DNA of 57,171 bases from Rhizobium sp. NFR07 (GCF_900111905.1 NZ_FOKM01000019.1:1-57171), one strand, 5' to 3'; shown: positions 1 through 9,000, numbered from the stretch's first letter. The notes: generated from the sequence alone by a model not told the origin. Numbers and translations: made by a program.

Positions 1-1
1 T

Positions 2-76
2 ATCATGCGGAAGCTCGTTGTCCTCGCAAATGCACTCCTGCGAAAACAGCAAAAATGGACGCCAAAACCCGCTTGA
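2..76 (+). mobile_element. IS110-family transposase, 3' tail only
   Basis: An open frame enters from the left edge and stops with TGA at 74-76. The last 24 residues include MRKLVVLANALLRK and then a Trp, which resembles the C-terminus of IS110/IS116/IS902 transposases (…MRKL-hydrophobic-LNALL…). Only this tail lies in the window, so I cannot tell whether the element is intact. It reads toward the cyd operon, whose genes point the opposite way, and marks the left part of the window as accessory DNA. The assignment rests on a short motif recognised from memory of the family. Confidence 0.6.
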
Positions 77-358
77 TCAAAACGGATACTTTAGCCCTGG
101 AAGAACCCTGACCTTGAAGACAAGATCGAGGCCGGCTCCCAAGGAGAGCTAACGCCAAGGCATACGCGCCTCGCGAACACACGAATCTTGGGGGAAGCCC
201 GACTATTCGATGTCGCGCATCTGAGCGGTATCCACCAGCTTCCTCTCCAGTAAGTCAGCGAGACACGCCGGCATCAGCGGCAGGGCGAATACCTGTCGCG
301 CGCCGAATATCAGCCGAGCAGTGAGCTGTGCGGCCTATTGTTATCTGGCGGATGAAGG
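77..358. other. Intergenic, no gene seen
   Basis: Between the transposase tail and the end of the cyd operon I see no convincing reading frame, strong hairpin or promoter. The right end of the IS element should lie in the first part of this stretch, but its boundary cannot be fixed without a second copy. Confidence 0.5.
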
Positions 359-463
359 TCAGCTCAGTAAACTGCGTACGACGAGCCCAACGAGCGTCAC
401 AGTAATGACGCCGGCTGCCCACAGCGCAAGAAACCATGCCACCTTACAAGCGGCTTCTCTCAT
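359..463 (-). CDS. CydX-like small subunit (DUF2474 family)
   Basis: A 34-residue protein. Its ATG (461-463) follows the cydB stop codon with no gap, so it is very probably co-translated with cydB. The sequence has a short basic N-terminus, one membrane segment beginning with AWFLALWAAGVITVTLVGL, and a short tail. Small single-span proteins in this position (CydX, CydS, DUF2474) bind the bd oxidase and stabilise its haem-carrying subunit; that role is taken from the family and was not shown here. It is shorter than most gene callers accept and is likely to be missing from automatic annotation. Confidence 0.8.
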   Translation of the reverse strand: MREAACKVAWFLALWAAGVITVTLVGLVVRSLLS

Positions 464-1468
464 TCAGTGATAACCTTCTTCAGGATCAATTTTGCCTCTG
501 AACACCCAGTACGCATAGCCGGTATAACCAAGGATAGTGGGTACCAGAACGGCCGCTCCGACCAGCAGAAACTTGAGAGAGCTTTCCGGGGCCGAGGCAT
601 CCTCGATCTTGAGCACGCCCGGGATCATGTACGGATAGAAGCTAATTCCTAAGCCGGTGAAGCTCAGAACGAACAGCCCGAGGGCGGCGAGGAAAGGCTG
701 CAGATGCCTGCCACGATTCAACCCATGCCAGAGAGCGAAAGCACAGACTGCCAGCAGTAGCGGAACAAATGACGAGAAAAAAGCTGTAGGCCATCCGAAC
801 CAGCGCTCGAAGTAGATCTCGTTGATGAAGGGCGTCCACAGAGACACAATACCGATCAAAGCCAAAAGCATGAAGCTCAGAGGCTTCGCGAGGCTGGCAG
901 CGCGGGTCTGGATAGCTCCGCTAGTCTTGAGGTTCAACCAGGTGACGCCGAGAAGGGAATATCCGACGAGGACCGCAGACCCCGTCAAGACCGAAAACGG
1001 CGTGAGCCAGTCCCACCAGCCACCGGCATATTGCCTTCCCTCAACAGCGATCCCCTGGACAAGCGCTCCCAGAGCGATGCCTTGCATCAAAGCTGCAACA
1101 GACGATCCGATCCAGAAGGCAAAGTCCCACAGGTGGGACTCATGATGCGTGCGCCACCGGAACTCGAAAGCGACCCCTCGGAAGATTAGGCTGACCAGCA
1201 TCAGCATAATCGGCATGTAAAGCGCGGGTAAAATGATAGCATAAGCAAGTGGGAAAACTGCCATCAGTCCGCCGCCGCCGAGCACCAGCCAGGTCTCATT
1301 GCCGTCCCACACCGGTGCGATGGAATTCGTCATGACGTCGCGGTCGCGGCGCTTGCGGAAGAAGGGGAAAACGATGCCGATCCCCAGATCAAAGCCGTCA
1401 AGGACGACATAGGCGAGCACAGCGAATGCGATGATTCCTGCCCAGATGAACGAGAGGTCAATGTCCAT
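464..1468 (-). CDS. cydB: Cytochrome bd-type quinol oxidase subunit II
   Basis: CydB/CioB, 334 residues, an inner-membrane subunit with about eight or nine hydrophobic segments. It starts MDIDLSFIWAGIIAFAVLAY and carries the family hallmarks GFDLGIG and, soon after, WDGNETWLV near residues 25-60. With CydA it oxidises quinol and reduces oxygen to water without pumping protons, giving a high-affinity or cyanide-resistant respiratory branch. The start overlaps the end of cydA by 11 bases, and the CydX-like gene follows directly. Length is normal for the family and nothing appears broken. Confidence 0.97.
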   Translation of the reverse strand: MDIDLSFIWAGIIAFAVLAYVVLDGFDLGIGIVFPFFRKRRDRDVMTNSIAPVWDGNETWLVLGGGGLMAVFPLAYAIILPALYMPIMLMLVSLIFRGVAFEFRWRTHHESHLWDFAFWIGSSVAALMQGIALGALVQGIAVEGRQYAGGWWDWLTPFSVLTGSAVLVGYSLLGVTWLNLKTSGAIQTRAASLAKPLSFMLLALIGIVSLWTPFINEIYFERWFGWPTAFFSSFVPLLLAVCAFALWHGLNRGRHLQPFLAALGLFVLSFTGLGISFYPYMIPGVLKIEDASAPESSLKFLLVGAAVLVPTILGYTGYAYWVFRGKIDPEEGYH

Positions 1469-2879
1469 GACGTCCTCCTTGCGGATGATCCTGGGTCGGG
1501 CCGGGCGTGATGCCGGCGGTGCGTATTGGACCTGCGTTCAGTTCGTGATCCTCAAGCGGTGTAGGCGGCCTTCGCATCAGTTTTAGGAGGTAGTAGACGC
1601 CGGCACCAAAGACGATGAAATAAACAACGATGAAGGTGAGAAGCGACGCGCCGACGGCTGGCGCGGAAACGGGCGAGAGACTTTCGGCCGTCCTCAGGTG
1701 ACCGTAGACGGTCCAGGGTTGTCGGCCCACTTCAGTTGTGTACCATCCAGCAAGAACGGCTATGAAACCGGAACCTCCCATTCCCACCGCTGCTCGGTGA
1801 AGCCACGTTGTCTCATAAAGCCGACCCTTCCAGCGCGCCCACAGCGACCAGATGCCGACAGCAAGCATTAGAAAGCCTATTCCGACCATCACCCGAAAAG
1901 TGATGAACGGCAATAGGGCCGGAGGACGCTGATCGCGAGGCCATTCCTTCAATCCCTTGATCTCGCCATTCAGCTCGTGCTTCAGAATCAGTGATCCAAG
2001 CTTGGGGACCTCTACCGCGTAGCGTGTGGTCTCCGCCGCGTCATCCGGGACGCCGAACAAAATGAGCGGAGCGCCATTCTTATGCGTCTCGTAATGTCCC
2101 TCGATTGCGGCAATCTTTGCAGGCTGATGTTCCAGCGTGTTCAAACCATGTAGGTCGCCCACAACGATCTGCATCGGCGTGACGATCGCGGCCATCCACA
2201 TTGCCATGGAAAACATAATCCGCGCCTGTCGGTTCTCCTGGTCTTTAAGAAGATGCCATGCACCAACCGCACCCACGGCAAATGCCGTCGTCAGGAAGGC
2301 CGCCAGAACCGTGTGAGACATCCGGTAGGGAAATGAGGGGTTGAAGACGATTTGCCACCAATCCTGTGGGATGAAAACGCCATTGGCGTCGATCCTAAAA
2401 CCCGCCGGGGTATGCATCCAGCTATTTGCCGAGGTGATCCAAGTCGCAGATATTAGCGTGCCGATCGCTACCATGGCTACAGCGATCATATGCGCCGTGT
2501 CACCTACCTTTTCGCGGCCAAACAGCGCGATACCGAGGAAGCCAGCCTCGAGGAAGAAGGCGGTCAGAACCTCGTAACCCATCAGCGGGCCAATGACAGG
2601 CCCTGCCTTATCGGAGAACACCGACCAGTTAGTACCGAACTGGTAACTCATCACGATCCCGGAGACGACGCCCATAGCAAAAGTCACAGCGAAGATTGTC
2701 TTCCAGTACTCGAATAGTTTCAGGTAAGCCGCGTCCCTCTTCCAGAGCCAAAGCGCATTAAGGACCGCAAGATAACTCGCCGTTCCAATTGAGAACGCCG
2801 GGAATATGAAGTGGAATGAGACAGTAAATGCGAATTGTATACGGGCCAGTATCTGCGCTTCGAGCCCCAAAAAGGTCAT
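1458..2879 (-). CDS. cydA: Cytochrome bd-type quinol oxidase subunit I
   Basis: CydA/CioA, 473 residues, the haem-bearing subunit. His residues in the first membrane segments (FTVSFHFIFPAFSIG) and the GRQPW motif near residue 390 match the family. The periplasmic Q-loop is of the short type, as in cyanide-insensitive oxidases (CioA) rather than E. coli CydA. It is first in the operon cydA-cydB-cydX-like. The ATG at 2877-2879 is preceded by GAGGAC as ribosome site. No FNR-type palindrome (TTGAT-N4-ATCAA) was seen directly upstream. A GGAAC-N17-GTT element lies about 320 bases upstream, perhaps too far to be its main promoter. Confidence 0.96.
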   Translation of the reverse strand: MTFLGLEAQILARIQFAFTVSFHFIFPAFSIGTASYLAVLNALWLWKRDAAYLKLFEYWKTIFAVTFAMGVVSGIVMSYQFGTNWSVFSDKAGPVIGPLMGYEVLTAFFLEAGFLGIALFGREKVGDTAHMIAVAMVAIGTLISATWITSANSWMHTPAGFRIDANGVFIPQDWWQIVFNPSFPYRMSHTVLAAFLTTAFAVGAVGAWHLLKDQENRQARIMFSMAMWMAAIVTPMQIVVGDLHGLNTLEHQPAKIAAIEGHYETHKNGAPLILFGVPDDAAETTRYAVEVPKLGSLILKHELNGEIKGLKEWPRDQRPPALLPFITFRVMVGIGFLMLAVGIWSLWARWKGRLYETTWLHRAAVGMGGSGFIAVLAGWYTTEVGRQPWTVYGHLRTAESLSPVSAPAVGASLLTFIVVYFIVFGAGVYYLLKLMRRPPTPLEDHELNAGPIRTAGITPGPTQDHPQGGRHGH

Positions 2880-3857
2880 GACAATGTCCTCAATGAAAGA
2901 GTTCGCTGGCCAGGACCTGGCAGCCTATCAACCCACCAATCGTGAGCAACGCGAAGAGTTGCAGCGCCTAACCCGGGTACGATCATCGCGGGCGACCCCG
3001 GCAGCTCCTCAGGAAAATCATTCGCAAACTCTTCCTCAAGCTATTGAAATTTACAGCTTCGCCTTGAGCCCGAATTCTTAGATACTTTCGGTCGCGACTT
3101 TGAAGGAACGACCTTGATGAGCGGCCCTGATAGGGGCGGCACCGTTCGTCGGATCGCGCTCGAGCCTCTAACCTGAGCATACTTATCCTGATAGGGTGCC
3201 AAACAGCAGCTGAGGCCCCTAGTTCCATCTCTCGGCGCCGGTTTGTTCAAATTGGTGGTTTGACTGTCGACGCAGGGTGCCAAACGTTCCTAGGTTTGAC
3301 CTCGGCCTGCCCTGCCTGTTGGAAGCTGGCTCAAAAAATGCGTGCCACTTGCTGGTGATTTGCAGGCATAGTTACAAACCAGCAGCAGGCTTGCGCGGTC
3401 TCTGGTCGCCGTCTTTTATCATTCGGCGAAGTTTCCAACACGCCGCTGGCGATGATGATGCTCGTGCGGCAAGTGCGCCCCCCGTCTCTGAGCCGCGGGT
3501 GGGGCCGTGTAAGCGAGCGAGACGAAACATAGCCAGATCAGTCACAGACGGAGCGGCAAGTCCAGTTCGAGAAGCACGCAAACTACGAGCGGCCGTGAAT
3601 GGCTCGAGGCGACAGCTTCGATTCGGCATCAGGACATCTCCCGCATCGCCATTAGCTACTTCAGGGATGCCACACAGCTGAGCCGTTCGTAGAGATTTCC
3701 CCAACTCAACTAAATCAAGGGCGTTCTTGCGTGCCTTGGTTCGCGATCGCTCCCAGGTGACAGAACTCGATAGAAGCCGACAGCCTCTGCGGACGCTGCC
3801 GCTGACGTGGCAGGAGCGGACGCACCGTGCAACTGGCCCAGCGTTCACCAAAAGTTT
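2880..3857. other. Intergenic region upstream of cydA
   Basis: Almost 1 kb between cydA and the DUF982 gene without a gene I can support. On the minus strand a frame without an early stop runs into the cydA start (its TGA overlaps the cydA ATG) and could encode up to about 50 residues including AMIVPGLGAATLRVAHDWWV. It may be a leader peptide or chance. The other frames on both strands have no recognisable domain. The one notable signal is the promoter-like element at 3202-3226. Confidence 0.45.
3202..3226 (-). promoter_or_regulatory. Possible EcfG/RpoE2-type promoter far upstream of cydA
   Basis: On the minus strand GGAAC (3222-3226) is followed after 17 bases by GTT (3202-3204), matching the rhizobial general-stress pattern GGAAC-N18/19-TT. 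It points toward cydA, but the ATG is over 300 bases away and there is no clear gene between, so this is the weakest of the set of such sites in the window. Confidence 0.35.
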
Positions 3858-4100
3858 TCATCGCTGAAACCGGCTTGCCTCTCTGGCCGCCCTTTCGAAG
3901 TCGCGGCGCGCTTGCTCCGGCGTGATGCGATCTTCAAGTGCTGCCCGGCAAGCGACTTTTGCTTTGATGAACGGCGCACCGGCCATCGTAGGCCAACCTT
4001 CGTTGAGCAGGGCCAACGCCTCGAACGGGCCAGCCACTTCACGATGCGCAAAACCCGGCAGCGCAATGATGACGGGTTTTTCCCAATCTCCGGTAGCCAT
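3858..4100 (-). CDS. DUF982 domain-containing protein
   Basis: A soluble protein of 80 residues. The arrangement W-x-x-PV near the N-terminus, REVAGPFEALALLNEGWP (about 20-37) and the C-terminal E-x-AR-x-x-F-x-x-AA-x-EA is that of DUF982, a small family very common in rhizobia and of unknown function. The ATG at 4098-4100 has a strong ribosome site (AAGGAAGGAG) about 7 bases upstream, which fixes the start. It stands alone, with a GGAAC-N17-GTT promoter candidate about 150 bases upstream. I see nothing that shows its role. Confidence 0.82.
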   Translation of the reverse strand: MATGDWEKPVIIALPGFAHREVAGPFEALALLNEGWPTMAGAPFIKAKVACRAALEDRITPEQARRDFERAAREASRFQR

Positions 4101-4588
4101 GAGTTACTCCTTCCTTAACTGCCAGGCTAGATCTTGTCATCATCTCTTCCTAGTGCCCCGACCACATGCCCCCACGACCAAGCGGCCAGGTTGATCTGAG
4201 AGCGTGGAGGCCGCTGACAAGCCTCTCAACTCCGTGAGATCGATCGAACAGGCGAGCCTTACGAGAGTTCCCCTCGTTCTTGCCCAGTTTCGGCCAACCG
4301 CTGAAATCGAAGACGCCTGGAAACGTGGTTTGCTTCCGTCAGTTAGCGGCGGCACAACCAACACAGGAGCCGAAAATGGCAAACGCTGACCGAGAGCATA
4401 TCGATTGAGGATCGCATCGTAAGGGTGACGAAACAGGTGCCATGACGGAACAACTAGGCAGTGGCATCCGACCCGTTGCCGTCTTCGTCAGCAATTAGCC
4501 ATTGCCAGCCTAATGTGTCGGCTCGGGCATGGCCTGAGGCGCTCTACGTCTACTTTCTTACAGCTCGCTCATTTCACCGAGACCCATT
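4101..4588. other. Intergenic between ydeP-type gene and DUF982 gene
   Basis: It holds the presumed leader and promoter of the DUF982 gene. Short frames on both strands (for example 4204-4389 plus, 4140-4382 minus) have no recognisable motif and no good ribosome site and are not called. Confidence 0.5.
4247..4271 (-). promoter_or_regulatory. EcfG/RpoE2-type promoter for the DUF982 gene
   Basis: On the minus strand GGAAC (4267-4271), 17 bases, then GTT (4247-4249). This matches the general-stress sigma consensus GGAAC-N18/19-TT of rhizobia. It points toward the DUF982 gene with an implied leader of roughly 140 bases. Several genes nearby have the same element at similar spacing. Confidence 0.5.
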
Positions 4589-6952
4589 CTATGCCACTGG
4601 ATTGATCGCAGTCGGCCGGGCCGGATAGGATTCTGGTACTTCCGATTTACTGCACACAGGTGTGCCTGCGCGGCTGGCGGAAACGATCACAGGCACGGAT
4701 TTGGCAGCTGGCGTATTGCTGCGACGGTCACGATGAGCGAGCGAGAGCAGGGCGTTCGTTTCAGGATAATAGGCCGCGCAACAGCCCTTCGGCACATCGT
4801 ATGCGACAACCTTGAACCCTGCGGCGTGGCGTTCTATCCCGTCGCGCGTCGCAGCCGTGAATTCAACAATCGAACCCTCGCTCAAGCCATGCTCAACCAT
4901 ATCCGTGTCGTTCATGAAGACGACCATTCGCTCACCCGAGACGCCCCGGTAGCGGTCATTGTTCGAGTAAATGGTGGTGTTGAATTGGTCGTGGCTGCGA
5001 ATTGTCATTAATTGAAGGTGTGGCTTTTCTGGTGTGTCATCGTCTTGGTCGCGAATATCCGGGTCAAAGAGAAAGTTTGCCTTGCCTGTGGGCGTGTCCC
5101 ATTTGCGCTCACTTGCCCCGTTTGGCAGGCGGAATCCACCCGGTTGCGAGATGCGCGCGTTGAAGTCTACGAACTCATCCGGAAAGACTGCTTCGATTTT
5201 CTCTCGGATGCGGCTATAGTCTAAAATCAATGCATCCCAGTCGATTGCCGCACGGTCGGCGACGGTCTTCTTTGCGAGGTTTGCGATGATCCATGGCTCC
5301 GACCGGCATAACTCATTGGCCGGAGCGAGCCTCCCCGTCGAACCATGAACTACGCAGAAACTGTCTTCTACAGTGATGGTTTGTGCCTTCCCATCTTGCA
5401 GATCGAGCTCCGTGCGTCCCAAGGCTGGAAGGATATAGGCCTGCTTCCCGTGGGTGAGGTGGCTGCGGTTCAGCTTTGTCGCGACGTGCACGGTTAGCTC
5501 GATCTGGGGCACTTTCTTAGCAACGCGCTCACTGTCGGGTATCGCGCGAAAGAAATTGCCGCCCATTGCAAGAAATGCGTCAACGTCACCGCGAAGGATG
5601 GCCTCGCAGCACTCGGCGGCGTCATGGCCGTGTTCTCGCGGGCTGCGGAAGCCAAATGCCCGGTCAAGGTTGACGAGAAAATCCTCTGTCGGGGTCTTGT
5701 TGATGCCAACAGTCCTGTCACCCTGGACATTCGAGTGGCCGCGCACCGGACAAGCCCCGGTTCCAAGGCGACCGATATTGCCCCGAAGGAAGAGCAGGTT
5801 AAGGATCTGGTGCATCGCGTCACCGCCGTGCTTATGCTGGGTGATGCCCATGCCCCAGCAAGCAATGACCCGCTCCGCCTTCATATAGACTATCGCAGCC
5901 TGCTGGATCTGATCCCGGGTGAGGGCCGTATAGCGCTCGATCTCCTCCCACGTCAGCGCGCGGACGTGATCCGCGAAGGCTTCAAAGCCATGCGTATGCT
6001 CTGCAATGAAATTAAGATCCAGCAAACGAGCGGCCCCGTTGGTTTTAGCCAAATCATCGGCTGCAATCACCGCTTTGCAAATACCCTGCATTGCCATGAT
6101 ATCGCCGCCCGTCCGGAGCTGAAAATAATTAGAGCTAATTGGCTGGCCGCGGCCCGTCAGCATCTCAACCGGGTTTTGCGGATCGGTAAATCGTAGCAGA
6201 GCTCTCTCCTTCAACGGGTTGAAGGTAACGATGGGGATACCGCGCCTGGCCATGTCGTGCAGGTAGCCCATCATACGTGGGCTGTTGGTGCCGGGATTCT
6301 GGCCGATGATGAAAAGGGCGTCGCAATGCTCCCAATCCTCAAGCGTTACCGTCGCCTTGCCAACTCCAATACTTTCCGGCAGGGCCATGGTAGTTGTCAT
6401 ATGGCACATGTCTGAGCAGTCTGGAAAATTGTTGGTACCGAGTAGCCGGCCGTAAAGCTGCCAAAGGAAGGCTGCTTCGTTGGACGTTCGGCCTGAGGTA
6501 TAAAGCTCCACGCGCTTCGGATCGAGACGGCGCAGAATTTCGCCAATTTCCGTAAGTGCCGTTTGCCAGTCTACGGATTGACACGTATCTGTCCGAGCGT
6601 TGTAGCGCAGCGGATGGGTCAGACGCCCATGGGCTTCGAGTTCATGGTCCGTCCAGGCCTTCAAATCTTCCACTCGATGCTGCGCAAAGAATTCCGGGCC
6701 TGTCCGCTTCTTTGTTGCCTCCCAAGCCACTGCCTTGGCACCGTTTTCGCAGTATTCCGCGAAATGCGGCTTGTCAGGATCTGGCCAGGCGCAGCTTGGG
6801 CAGTCGAAACCGCCGGGCTTGTTCATCGACAGAAGTGCCCGGTTGCCTTTGATCAACACCTGCTGATTGCTCAGGTGACGCTCAACAGCGTTGAGAGCGC
6901 CCCAGCCACCAGCGGGGGCCGGTTGCGCATCAGCTTTTCGACCGTCAGTCAT
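4589..6952 (-). CDS. ydeP: FdhF/YdeP-type molybdopterin oxidoreductase
   Basis: A 787-residue oxidoreductase related to the catalytic subunit of formate dehydrogenase; the closest type is YdeP. An N-terminal Cys cluster (Cys51, Cys54, Cys68 in GGFDCPSCAWPDP and AEYCENGAKAVAWE) is followed by the molybdopterin domains and a C-terminal dinucleotide-binding domain. Cys183, in CSDMCHMTTT, sits where formate dehydrogenases have the Sec or Cys molybdenum ligand. No fdhD, electron-transfer subunit or cofactor gene is nearby, as usual for this family. The physiological substrate is unknown; in E. coli YdeP has been linked to acid resistance. The ATG at 6950-6952 is preceded by AAGGGA, and a stress-type promoter lies 33 bases upstream. 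The symbol denotes the family, not proven orthology. Confidence 0.88.
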   Translation of the reverse strand: MTDGRKADAQPAPAGGWGALNAVERHLSNQQVLIKGNRALLSMNKPGGFDCPSCAWPDPDKPHFAEYCENGAKAVAWEATKKRTGPEFFAQHRVEDLKAWTDHELEAHGRLTHPLRYNARTDTCQSVDWQTALTEIGEILRRLDPKRVELYTSGRTSNEAAFLWQLYGRLLGTNNFPDCSDMCHMTTTMALPESIGVGKATVTLEDWEHCDALFIIGQNPGTNSPRMMGYLHDMARRGIPIVTFNPLKERALLRFTDPQNPVEMLTGRGQPISSNYFQLRTGGDIMAMQGICKAVIAADDLAKTNGAARLLDLNFIAEHTHGFEAFADHVRALTWEEIERYTALTRDQIQQAAIVYMKAERVIACWGMGITQHKHGGDAMHQILNLLFLRGNIGRLGTGACPVRGHSNVQGDRTVGINKTPTEDFLVNLDRAFGFRSPREHGHDAAECCEAILRGDVDAFLAMGGNFFRAIPDSERVAKKVPQIELTVHVATKLNRSHLTHGKQAYILPALGRTELDLQDGKAQTITVEDSFCVVHGSTGRLAPANELCRSEPWIIANLAKKTVADRAAIDWDALILDYSRIREKIEAVFPDEFVDFNARISQPGGFRLPNGASERKWDTPTGKANFLFDPDIRDQDDDTPEKPHLQLMTIRSHDQFNTTIYSNNDRYRGVSGERMVVFMNDTDMVEHGLSEGSIVEFTAATRDGIERHAAGFKVVAYDVPKGCCAAYYPETNALLSLAHRDRRSNTPAAKSVPVIVSASRAGTPVCSKSEVPESYPARPTAINPVA

Positions 6953-6984
6953 CGATTATCCCTTTTGAGCCGGAAAAGGCTGCG

Positions 6985-7009
6985 AACAGGCGAGAGCCAC
7001 TGAAGTTCC
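6985..7009 (-). promoter_or_regulatory. EcfG/RpoE2-type promoter of the ydeP-type gene
   Basis: On the minus strand GGAAC (7005-7009), 17 bases, GTT (6985-6987); the -10 half reads TGTT. The site ends 33 bases before the ATG, the spacing expected for a functional promoter. It implies induction of the oxidoreductase by the general stress response. Confidence 0.6.
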
Positions 7010-7124
7010 ATTCCGGAGCGCATCAAGGTCTGAGCCCAACCGCGCTGCGGCAAGAGTCATCAACCTGGATCAAAATGCTCAGCCGCTGCCAAAAGTACGA
7101 ACGCGGCGATCCCCAGATAACGAT

Positions 7125-7149
7125 GGAACTCGCATCCACGGCTCCAGTT
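7125..7149 (+). promoter_or_regulatory. EcfG/RpoE2-type promoter, plus strand
   Basis: GGAAC (7125-7129), 17 bases, GTT (7147-7149). It points toward the small gene at 7314 with an implied leader of about 155 bases. It lies about 115 bases from the oppositely directed site of the ydeP-type gene. Confidence 0.45.
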
Positions 7150-7313
7150 CGCGAGCGGTAACTTGTCGGTGGTCTGCCGAGGAAGCTGACCAGAGAAAGT
7201 TTCCCTGCTGCGGAAGCAACGAGGAACAGGCCGCACCGGGACGGCGAACAGACAGACCCGCTGCAAAACTGAAGCGGCCCGTGCGTTCCGCTGCGGGCAG
7301 GTCAGGAGGAAGA

Positions 7314-7556
7314 ATGATGTCGTATTACGCGTGGAAAGTTTCAGCGCCCGGCCGACCGGATATCGAAGGTTTTGGTACACTTGGCGATCTTGAGGCATAT
7401 TTGAACGCTTCGGGACTGGAAGGAGCCTCGCCATCGAGACCTATCATCGAGCATACGTTGCGAATGCAGCATGAGGGGCAGAGCTACTACAAACAACCGA
7501 CGCCATCGCAGGAGCGATGGTCGCTGCTATGGATCGAACTCCCGGCCCGCTGCTAG
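7314..7556 (+). CDS. Small hypothetical protein
   Basis: An 80-residue soluble protein of unknown function (MMSYYAWKVSAPGRPDIEGF…). An AGGAGGAA ribosome site at 7304-7311 decides the start at ATG 7314 or the adjacent ATG 7317, so a reading from 7281 is too long. The pattern of acidic, aromatic and Gly residues (GTLGDLEAYLNASG) suggests a folded alpha/beta protein. There are no Cys pairs, membrane segment or motif I recognise. The end of the convergent BA14K gene lies just downstream. A stress-type promoter is found upstream. Confidence 0.6.
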   Translation: MMSYYAWKVSAPGRPDIEGFGTLGDLEAYLNASGLEGASPSRPIIEHTLRMQHEGQSYYKQPTPSQERWSLLWIELPARC

Positions 7557-7628
7557 GCGATGAGATTCCACACCCCCAGTTGGACTGCCTTTCAGCAGCT
7601 CGGCGAAAATGAGAAGGGTGTTCGGTAA

Positions 7629-7653
7629 GAAAAAGGCGGCATCTCAGCCGCCT
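7629..7653 (-). terminator. Rho-independent terminator of the BA14K gene
   Basis: On the minus strand the stem AGGCGGC/GCCGCCT with a six-base loop is followed by five T residues, starting 17 bases past the BA14K stop codon. On the plus strand it may also stop transcription from the 7314 gene, though the T tract is poor in that direction. Confidence 0.75.
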
Positions 7654-7670
7654 CTCTCTGCTGCGATGCC

Positions 7671-8156
7671 TCAATTATAAGGTGAGTTGCACTGAGCGCG
7701 AACGCCTGCGCGCGGCGCGTACGTATTGTCATACGCCCGATAAGAACGATATCGATTAGCACACCACTGCTGATGGCTCCCGCTACCCGAGATTCTGGGC
7801 TGGCTTGTCACAGCACCGCCGATAATCGCACCCGCTCCGAACGCTGCCAGCGGATACCAGAAGCCATCGGAATGACGTCGATACCCGCGGCGGTAATCAC
7901 GATAGCCGCGGTGACCTCCATAATAACCAGCACGGCGCTCGCGCCATTCACGGCGGTCGCGGCGTTCTTCACGCCACTCACGACGATCACGTCGCTCGCG
8001 CCAATCGCGGCGATCCCACTGAACGGATTGAACATCGGTTACCCGGGTGGGCTGCGACACCGACGGAAGCGGCATAGCAGAGGCTGAGCCGAGTGACGTG
8101 ATCCCCATCATTGCGGAAAGCGAAAGGGCAGCTAAGGCTTTAGTGATATTTTTCAT
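7671..8156 (-). CDS. BA14K family protein, secreted and Arg-rich
   Basis: A protein of 161 residues. A signal peptide covers about residues 1-27 (ALAALSLSAMMGITSLGSASA). Next come a highly charged stretch of Trp-Arg-Glu/Asp-Arg units (about 48-75), a Tyr/Gly/Arg segment, one hydrophobic segment (GAIIGGAV) and the family C-terminus with WCANRYRSYRAYDNTYAP and two Cys. BA14K proteins are found in Brucella, rhizobia and relatives; the Brucella protein is immunogenic and lectin-like. The ATG has AGGAGGAA upstream, and a stress-type promoter ends 25 bases before it. The role here is unknown; an envelope or periplasmic location is inferred. Confidence 0.88.
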   Translation of the reverse strand: MKNITKALAALSLSAMMGITSLGSASAMPLPSVSQPTRVTDVQSVQWDRRDWRERRDRREWREERRDRREWRERRAGYYGGHRGYRDYRRGYRRHSDGFWYPLAAFGAGAIIGGAVTSQPRISGSGSHQQWCANRYRSYRAYDNTYAPRAGVRAQCNSPYN

Positions 8157-8180
8157 CTGTTTCCTCCTAAGGATAAGCCA

Positions 8181-8206
8181 AACGGCTTAACCCGTCTGAA
8201 TGTTCC
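8181..8206 (-). promoter_or_regulatory. EcfG/RpoE2-type promoter of the BA14K gene
   Basis: On the minus strand GGAAC (8202-8206), 17 bases, CGTT (8181-8184). This is the only site of the set with the full CGTT -10 half. It ends 25 bases from the ATG. It has the longer of the two spacings allowed by the GGAAC-N18/19-TT pattern. Confidence 0.6.
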
Positions 8207-9000
8207 GCCAGGGGCAGACGGGACCGCGAATGCTCACCAGACGATCCCTCGCTTTCCGGCACCGTGAAAACAGGCTTGGAAGTCGCCGCGTGACCCGAAG
8301 CAGCGCGCGCATCTCATCTGATGCCATTGTTGATGCCATGGAACGTCCGCCGCCCGTGGGTTGTTCTATAGCCGCCCGTCGGCTTCTCCAGGACGATGGG
8401 TGGTCACGCCCCCTGCTGCGCCCCTCGTGGCAGGGGGAATTTCGTTTAACGATCGAAGCGACCCTCGTTCGGGTTGTAAGCTCTCCTGAGCGACTGGCTG
8501 AGCCCTCGCTTTGCGCGCAATCGACAGAATGTTGTTGGAGAACGCCAAGCCGCTGATTGCAGCATCATCTCTGACCATGGAGACCTCAAAAAAGAAGAGC
8601 GCTTCTCGCGACAACATCATCCGCGTATTCGAGGGGCACGCGCCTAAAGGGCAGCTTCTGTCCTGGGAATAAAATCTTGCGGCTTCCGCTGTGAAGCGGC
8701 GAGTGAATTCTTCTTGTTCCATGCTGATTTGCAAGCTCCTCGACTTTCAAAAACGAGGGGCGCCCCTCGCGAGCGTTTGCAAATTATTAAGGGAACGTCG
8801 CATCCGGACGGGCCCGAAGGTGGTTCACGTTAAGACCGCGGGATACAATGCCCACATGAGCAAGGGGTTAGGGGCCGAGTTCAAGGACTGCGCGACAACT
8901 GGAAGCCGACGGTTAGCGCTGCGCCCCGTCTGTTTGCTTTCAGGGGAGACTTCTCCTTTCCGTCGGCCGCTTGCGTAGTGACTAGTACTTCGACTGAGAC
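8207..9000. other. Intergenic, no gene supported
   Basis: About 800 bases between the BA14K promoter and the next promoter. Frames on both strands (for example 8366-8734 minus, 8691-8978 plus) have mixed composition, no known motif and no good ribosome site. It may contain remnants, but I cannot name them. Confidence 0.4.

Larger units (their letters stand above)
6953..7313. other. Divergent promoter region
   Basis: A region of 361 bases between the divergent ydeP-type gene and the small gene at 7314. It contains two GGAAC-N17-GTT elements, one on each strand (6985-7009 minus, 7125-7149 plus), listed separately. No further gene is supported. Confidence 0.5.

Noticed and set aside
2880..3100. 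FNR/FixK-type box before cydA
   Set aside because: No TTGAT-N4-ATCAA-like palindrome close to the start; only partial half-sites.
3277..3851. Frames of 134 and 159 codons on both strands upstream of cydA
   Set aside because: They overlap each other, have no recognisable motif and lack ribosome sites.
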